Made by a program: the position numbers and the translations under genes. Under the pieces are notes generated by a model. That model had not been told where the DNA came from. It worked only from the letters and a program-made list of their open reading frames with translations, and made no database searches. Source: JADKCL01 sp046050405 (GTDB lineage: Bacteria; Bacteroidota; Bacteroidia; J057; JADKCL01). From it: a stretch of 10,143 nucleotides of DNA. The DNA lies in the NCBI GenBank assembly GCA_046050405.1, contig JBJOPY010000265.1:1-10143 (forward strand), in the 5' to 3' direction. The first letter of the stretch is position 1, and each line of letters starts with the position of its first letter. Shown piece after piece: positions 6,229 to 10,143 of the stretch.

Positions 6229-6819
6229 ATGATGCGGAACAATTTCATCAGCATAGTGGTGGGTTTGCTTGCCCTGTTCACGGCTTGTTCACGGGAGCAG
6301 ATGCTGGCACCGCACTCCGTGGAGGTGGAAGGCTTGTTCTCGGTCGCGATACCGAAGAATCTGACTCCCTGCAACGACCTCCATGAGTTTGCCTCCTTGC
6401 AAGTCTCCGATGAGCGGGGGGATTACTTCCTCATAGGGATCGTGGAACCCAAGGCAGCACTTCAAGATCTAGAGGTCCAGTACTCCTTGGGTGACTATGC
6501 CTACTTCGCCGAATCGACCCTCCGGAATGTGTTTGACAGGGTGAGTGTCTGCCATCGGGATTCATTGGTTGTCAACGGTTTGCCCTGCCAGACAGCAGAC
6601 TTCTTCGTCACTGTCGATGACGAGGATGAACCGCTCGAGGTTTATTATCACCTCTCGATCTTCGAGGGCAGGGATCGATTTTATCAACTGATCGCATGGT
6701 CGCCTCGCCGTCAGGGGGTCATTTGGAATCAAGCGATGAAATCGGTGGATCAATCCTTCTGCGAATTGCAGCAAGCCGAAGATGTACTTCGCACGGCCTC
6801 GGCTGAGCGTACGAGGTGA
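6229..6819 (+). CDS. Small lipoprotein of unknown function, possibly PsbP/DcrB-like fold
   Basis: This encodes a 196-residue predicted lipoprotein with hydrophobic core ISIVVGLLALFTA and lipid-modified Cys20. A second ATG (6232) directly follows the first and gives the same signal peptide less one residue. I do not recognise a named family. The order of features resembles the PsbP/DcrB/Mog1-type alpha/beta fold: an opening strand with an aromatic and Pro (GLFSVAIPKNL, 35-45), a middle helix (about 85-103), a strand pair around INGxxA-like VNGLPCQTADF (115-125), a strand with YYHLSIFEGRDRFYQLIAWSP (139-159) and a last helix ending in SF (176-177). This is a fold guess only. The mature part has four Cys besides the lipidated one (C48, C108, C120, C178), so disulfides are possible. 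No catalytic motif is seen. It probably sits in the inner or outer membrane facing the periplasm. purB follows after 104 bp with its own promoter-like motif. Confidence 0.75.
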   Translation: MMRNNFISIVVGLLALFTACSREQMLAPHSVEVEGLFSVAIPKNLTPCNDLHEFASLQVSDERGDYFLIGIVEPKAALQDLEVQYSLGDYAYFAESTLRNVFDRVSVCHRDSLVVNGLPCQTADFFVTVDDEDEPLEVYYHLSIFEGRDRFYQLIAWSPRRQGVIWNQAMKSVDQSFCELQQAEDVLRTASAERTR

Positions 6820-6892
6820 CTGCGCCAATAGAGAAAAGGCGAATTGTACGTAAAAACAACAGCATCCCTATAGCTTCCAGCCGCCCAATTGC

Positions 6893-6900
6893 TATCTTTG
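6893..6900 (+). promoter_or_regulatory. Candidate -7 promoter element (TATCTTTG) of purB
   Basis: This is an exact match to the Bacteroidota -7 consensus TAnnTTTG, 23 bases before the purB ATG at 6924. A transcript would start around 6905-6908, leaving a leader of fewer than 20 bases. The open frame continues upstream to 6816, but translation from there would cross this motif. It therefore supports the start at 6924. No clear -33 TTG is seen at the usual distance. Confidence 0.5.
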
Positions 6901-6923
6901 ATCCCTTCAAGAGTCGCAACCAC

Positions 6924-8282
6924 ATGCAATTGAACGCACTGACAGCTATTTCACCGATCGATGGGCGGTATCACCACAAGACCCGCGAACTTGCCGTCTA
7001 TTTCTCAGAGATGGGCTTCATACGGTACAAGGTACGGGTGGAGGTGGAGTATTTCATCGCCCTCTGCGAGACGGGCATTCCCGCCTTGGCGGAAATCGAC
7101 AAGGGATTGTACCCTTCGATGAGAGCGCTGTACGACGGTTTCGGCCTGAGTGACGCAGAGCGTGTCAAAGAAATCGAAATGGTCACCAACCATGACGTCA
7201 AGGCCGTGGAGTATTATCTGAAGGAAAGATTTGCCCGGATTTCTCCTGCACTGGACCGTGCCAAGGAGTATCTTCACTTCGGCCTCACCTCGCAGGACAT
7301 CAACAATACGGCCATTCCCATGATGCTGAGGGATGCGATGTACAATGTGATGCTGCCGGGCTTGCGGGAGGTGCTGAAGCAGCTGAATTCGCTCGCCGGC
7401 GAGTGGAAAGACATCCCGATGCTTGCACGAACCCATGGGCAACCAGCATCACCGACCCTGCTCGACAAGGAAATCATGGTCTTCCACTCCCGCCTGAGCG
7501 AGCAGGTCAACGAGCTGTCCCAACAGAACTACCCTGCCAAGTTCGGCGGTGCCACCGGCAACTTCAATGCGCATTATGTGGCTTTCCCGCAGATGGATTG
7601 GCATGATTTCGCGGGCAAGTTCCTGGCCAAGACACTAGGGTTGCGGCGGAGCAGGCCTACGACCCAGATCGACCATTATGACGGCTTGAGCCGCATCTTT
7701 GACAATCTGAAACGCATCAATACCGTGCTGATAGACCTGGCACAGGATGCTTGGCTGTATGTATGCCTTGATTACTTCAAGCAGAAGGTCGTCGCCACCG
7801 AGGTGGGCAGCAGCGCAATGCCCCACAAGGTGAACCCCATCGATTTCGAGAATGCCGAGGGCAACCTGGGGGTGGCGACCACACTCCTGGAGTTCATGAG
7901 CCGGAAACTCCCCGTCTCACGCCTCCAGCGAGACCTCACGGACAGTACCGTGCTGCGCAATGCGGGCACGGCACTGTCCCATACCTGGCTCGCCCTTCAA
8001 TCCATGATGAAGGGTCTTGGCAAGCTGGAGGTCAACCGCACCGAGATCGACGCTGACTTGAAAGGCAACTGGGCGGTGGTGGCCGAGGCTGTTCAAACGA
8101 TCCTCCGCCGCGAAAACTATCCCAACCCGTATGAGGCTCTGAAAATGCTCACCAGGGGGAAAGGAAAGCTGGACGAGGCTGAGATCGCCAGCTTCATCGA
8201 CGGCTTGGATGTGAGTGACACCATCAAGGCAGAGTTGCGGGCCATCCGCCCCGAGAATTATATTGGAAAAGGGGACTGGTGA
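6924..8282 (+). CDS. purB: Adenylosuccinate lyase
   Basis: PurB is a cytoplasmic homotetramer of the fumarase/aspartase superfamily. It cleaves SAICAR to AICAR plus fumarate in purine synthesis, and adenylosuccinate to AMP plus fumarate. The 452-residue length is close to E. coli PurB (456). The start MQLNALTAISPIDGRY aligns with the family N-terminus, so the 36 extra upstream codons that are open back to 6816 are not coding. Visible motifs are NHDVKAVEYYLKE (89-101), TSQDINNTA (122-130), ARTHGQPASPT (168-178) with general acid/base His171, and the superfamily signature GSSAMPHKVNPIDFEN (295-310) with the catalytic Ser at 296 or 297. K302 and N304 are also present. The C-terminus IGKGDW is complete. 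All key residues are present, so it should be active. It appears to be a single-gene unit with its own promoter, convergent with the polysaccharide gene beyond. Confidence 0.97.
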   Translation: MQLNALTAISPIDGRYHHKTRELAVYFSEMGFIRYKVRVEVEYFIALCETGIPALAEIDKGLYPSMRALYDGFGLSDAERVKEIEMVTNHDVKAVEYYLKERFARISPALDRAKEYLHFGLTSQDINNTAIPMMLRDAMYNVMLPGLREVLKQLNSLAGEWKDIPMLARTHGQPASPTLLDKEIMVFHSRLSEQVNELSQQNYPAKFGGATGNFNAHYVAFPQMDWHDFAGKFLAKTLGLRRSRPTTQIDHYDGLSRIFDNLKRINTVLIDLAQDAWLYVCLDYFKQKVVATEVGSSAMPHKVNPIDFENAEGNLGVATTLLEFMSRKLPVSRLQRDLTDSTVLRNAGTALSHTWLALQSMMKGLGKLEVNRTEIDADLKGNWAVVAEAVQTILRRENYPNPYEALKMLTRGKGKLDEAEIASFIDGLDVSDTIKAELRAIRPENYIGKGDW

Positions 8283-8513
8283 GGCCTTTCGGGTGCGGCT
8301 TACAGGATCGGGCTTCTCCCGGAGATGACCCACGCGGTTTGCCCGTACCTCAGTCCCGAACTAGTCGTGTCGCTTTCATGATAGCGCCGACCCTCCGCCT
8401 TGGCTTCAATCGATTCTGTTCAAAGTGTATGCGGTTGGATCGTCTTCTCATCGAAGAAACGGAGCCGGAATCTATGGATCGTAACAGATCGCAGAGCCCT
8501 GATGGCCCCGGAG
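8283..8513. other. Convergent intergenic region, no gene or clear terminator found
   Basis: This 231-bp stretch separates the 3' ends of purB and the ligase gene. Short open frames cross it on both strands but show no family likeness and no start signals. I saw only short, weak hairpins without T tracts, and no tRNA-like T-arm. Termination of the two facing transcripts may depend on Rho or on a site I cannot recognise. Confidence 0.45.
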
Positions 8514-10016
8514 TCAACGCTTGGAGACGAATGACCATCCCAGACTTTCCTGTGGCATCCCTTTCTCCTTCGGCAGGACATGCACGTCCAGGGCGGCAAT
8601 CACCGCCATGAGGGCAAGATAAGATCCCCCGACCTTGTCCTGGTCCATGAAATTGTTCACAAAGGCGTGGATGTCATAAGTAATCAAGCTGAAGGTGGTG
8701 CCAAAATACAGCAGGCGCGTGTTTCGCCTGGAAGCAGTGTGATAGCCTCGGAGGCCACGGTATAAGGGCACTAGAAAAAGGCAAGTCAAGAGTACAGGGC
8801 CCAGCACTCCCCTTTCCGACAACGATAGCAGCCACTCATTGTGCGCCGAACCGTTGTCCCCGCGGTTGGTGCTCACCTCGGTGCGGGACTGGGAGGTTTG
8901 AAAAGCAGCATACTCAAAGGTATAGGTTCCTGGCCCCCAACCGAATGCCGGTCTTTCAAGGAACATTCGCCATGCGCATCTCCATCGGTTGACACGCTCT
9001 CTATTGCTATAGTCTGTTTTGAAGTTGGTGATCGATCGGATGTGTTCGGAAAGGTTCTTTCGCGAGACAGCATCGTTGTTGGTGGCATTTTTGTCTTGGT
9101 GCATGTCCGCATACCAGACCAATGTCCCCAACAGCAATCCTAGCATCATCGCTGGCAGAAGCAGCCGCCTGGCCCATTTTCCAAGAAGCACAACCACCAT
9201 CACGACCAGCGCAGCGATGCAACTGGCCCAGGCACCCCTGGAGTAGGAGAAAAAGAGCCCGAGGCAAGAGATCAGCAGTCCGACCCTTGCCAGCCAGCGC
9301 CCCCGGTGGTCAATGTTTCCGGCGAAGGACAGCAGGACCAGGATGGGGATCCACATCGCAATGAATGCCCCGAAGACGGTATGATCGACAAAGAAGGGCG
9401 AAGGATTGAAGCGCAATCCGAACGGGTTGCGGCCTGTGGAGAGGAATAGCAGCATCACCGTCACGAAGGCCAGGGAGAATGCGATGACGGTGAGCTGAAA
9501 ATATCTGAAAATCGTGCCCGTCTGCTGGAAGAGGAGGAGTGGCATGTAAAAGAAACCTCCAGCCATCCAGAGCGTGGCCGCAAAATACTTCCAAGAAACC
9601 ACCGGCATGGTGGTCGCCACGCAGGCAAAAATCGTCCACAGGAGGTTCAGGGCGACCACCATCACGATGGGGTTCCTGCGGTAATGTGCAAAGGCCTCCG
9701 GCTCCGAGAGGCACTTCATGGTCACAATGCCAAGCATTGCGATGGCTAGCAGATCTGTGGGGAAAGTGATTCCCGCGAAAGGCCCGAAGAATTTCGGGTC
9801 ATTCACTGAGAGGGGCATCAGGAAAACCATCAAGTACCAGAGCCACTTGAAGTCGGCGATGCACAGGTAAACGAAGATCCCGACCAAAGGAAGCCCGAGA
9901 AGGATGTAGATGGAACTCAGGTAGGCGTAGAAGAGCAGCAACAGATAGAGGGAGGCGAGGAGTGTGAAGACAATTCTCGCTTGGTTTTCCTTCCAGAACC
10001 TAACCATTGAAGCCAT
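8514..10016 (-). CDS. O-antigen ligase / Wzy polymerase family membrane protein
   Basis: This encodes a 500-residue inner-membrane protein with about ten or more hydrophobic helices and a large periplasmic loop between residues about 303 and 400. The fold and motifs match the Wzy_C (O-antigen ligase/polymerase) family: SYSRGAW at 257-263 (Arg260), the R..AWRMF.ERPAFGWGPGTY region at 345-365, and SAHNEWLLSLSERGVLG at 390-406, with His392 in the place of the conserved WaaL loop histidine. Such proteins transfer or polymerise lipid-linked glycans at the periplasmic face: O-antigen ligation, exopolysaccharide or capsule polymerisation, or protein glycosylation. Sequence alone does not separate ligase from polymerase. 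The ATG at 10016 is preceded by an AT-rich region; an ATG three codons later is also possible. No other glycan gene is on the right side within the window, so its pathway partners are not visible. Confidence 0.9.
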   Translation of the reverse strand: MASMVRFWKENQARIVFTLLASLYLLLLFYAYLSSIYILLGLPLVGIFVYLCIADFKWLWYLMVFLMPLSVNDPKFFGPFAGITFPTDLLAIAMLGIVTMKCLSEPEAFAHYRRNPIVMVVALNLLWTIFACVATTMPVVSWKYFAATLWMAGGFFYMPLLLFQQTGTIFRYFQLTVIAFSLAFVTVMLLFLSTGRNPFGLRFNPSPFFVDHTVFGAFIAMWIPILVLLSFAGNIDHRGRWLARVGLLISCLGLFFSYSRGAWASCIAALVVMVVVLLGKWARRLLLPAMMLGLLLGTLVWYADMHQDKNATNNDAVSRKNLSEHIRSITNFKTDYSNRERVNRWRCAWRMFLERPAFGWGPGTYTFEYAAFQTSQSRTEVSTNRGDNGSAHNEWLLSLSERGVLGPVLLTCLFLVPLYRGLRGYHTASRRNTRLLYFGTTFSLITYDIHAFVNNFMDQDKVGGSYLALMAVIAALDVHVLPKEKGMPQESLGWSFVSKR

Positions 10017-10143
10017 TTTGAGGCAGCTAAGTTATTAATTTTTTATGCTTATGGGGAACTTTGCCAGTAAGGGGGTTAAGATTGGTTCCAGTGGCATGTT
10101 GCAGCGATAACGAGCCTGTCGAACAACCCGAATCCATGGTACC
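10017..10143 (-). promoter_or_regulatory. Upstream region of the O-antigen ligase-family gene
   Basis: This 127-bp stretch runs to the window edge. It includes a markedly AT-rich patch (10029-10051) just upstream of the minus-strand gene. Read on the minus strand, TAACTTAG (10034-10027) is one mismatch from the -7 consensus and lies 10 bases before the ATG. On the plus strand, GAACTTTG (10056-10063) is also one mismatch away and could serve a gene to the right. Both are weak. Confidence 0.25.

Noticed and set aside
8279..8611. 110-codon plus-strand open frame after purB
   Set aside because: It overlaps the 3' end of the ligase gene, has no start signals and has no family likeness.
10133..10143. 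CCATGG and GGTACC restriction-site palindromes at the right edge
   Set aside because: These common six-base sites could reflect a cloning boundary but carry no biological information here.
1..10143. CRISPR array, tRNA, rRNA, riboswitch, retron or defence genes
   Set aside because: No regularly spaced repeats, tRNA arms, rRNA-like blocks or relevant protein motifs were seen on either strand.

Overview
The window is a chromosomal segment of a fairly GC-rich member of the Bacteroidota; Saprospiria-like is my guess, not proven. The evidence is a gliding-motility-type (CHU_C) C-terminal sorting domain, the nif3 / C4 zinc-ribbon gene pair, lipoproteins with Bacteroidota-style lipoboxes, and close matches to the Bacteroidota -7 promoter element (TAnnTTTG) upstream of several genes. 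Most genes lack a strong Shine-Dalgarno sequence, which also fits.

Layout. At 1-647 is the 3' end of a large secreted PKD-repeat protein ending in a type IX secretion signal domain. At 941-1726 is a decayed ISL3-family transposase. It has lost the zinc-binding cysteines and two internal blocks, yet stays in frame for 261 codons. From 1937 to 4511 three genes run on the + strand: an SMP-30/gluconolactonase-like lipoprotein, a short Nif3-family protein and a coiled-coil C4 zinc-ribbon protein. They end at a convincing intrinsic terminator (4543-4571). Next come a secreted TPR protein with an IML2/TTC39-like segment (4610-6115), a small lipoprotein of unknown function (6229-6819) and purB, adenylosuccinate lyase (6924-8282). 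After a 231-bp gap, an O-antigen ligase/polymerase-family membrane protein lies on the minus strand (8514-10016), convergent with purB. Its upstream region reaches the window edge.

The genes do not form one pathway. They look like a housekeeping/envelope region: purine synthesis (PurB), the conserved Nif3/zinc-ribbon pair, cell-surface and periplasmic proteins, and surface polysaccharide assembly, with one IS scar. I found no CRISPR array, tRNA, rRNA, defence system or intact mobile element. The points most worth a second look are the collapsed but open ISL3 ORF, the Nif3 protein without the central PII-like domain usual in Bacteroidota, the IML2/TTC39-like signature in a secreted bacterial TPR protein, and promoter-like motifs that fix start codons or lie inside coding sequence.
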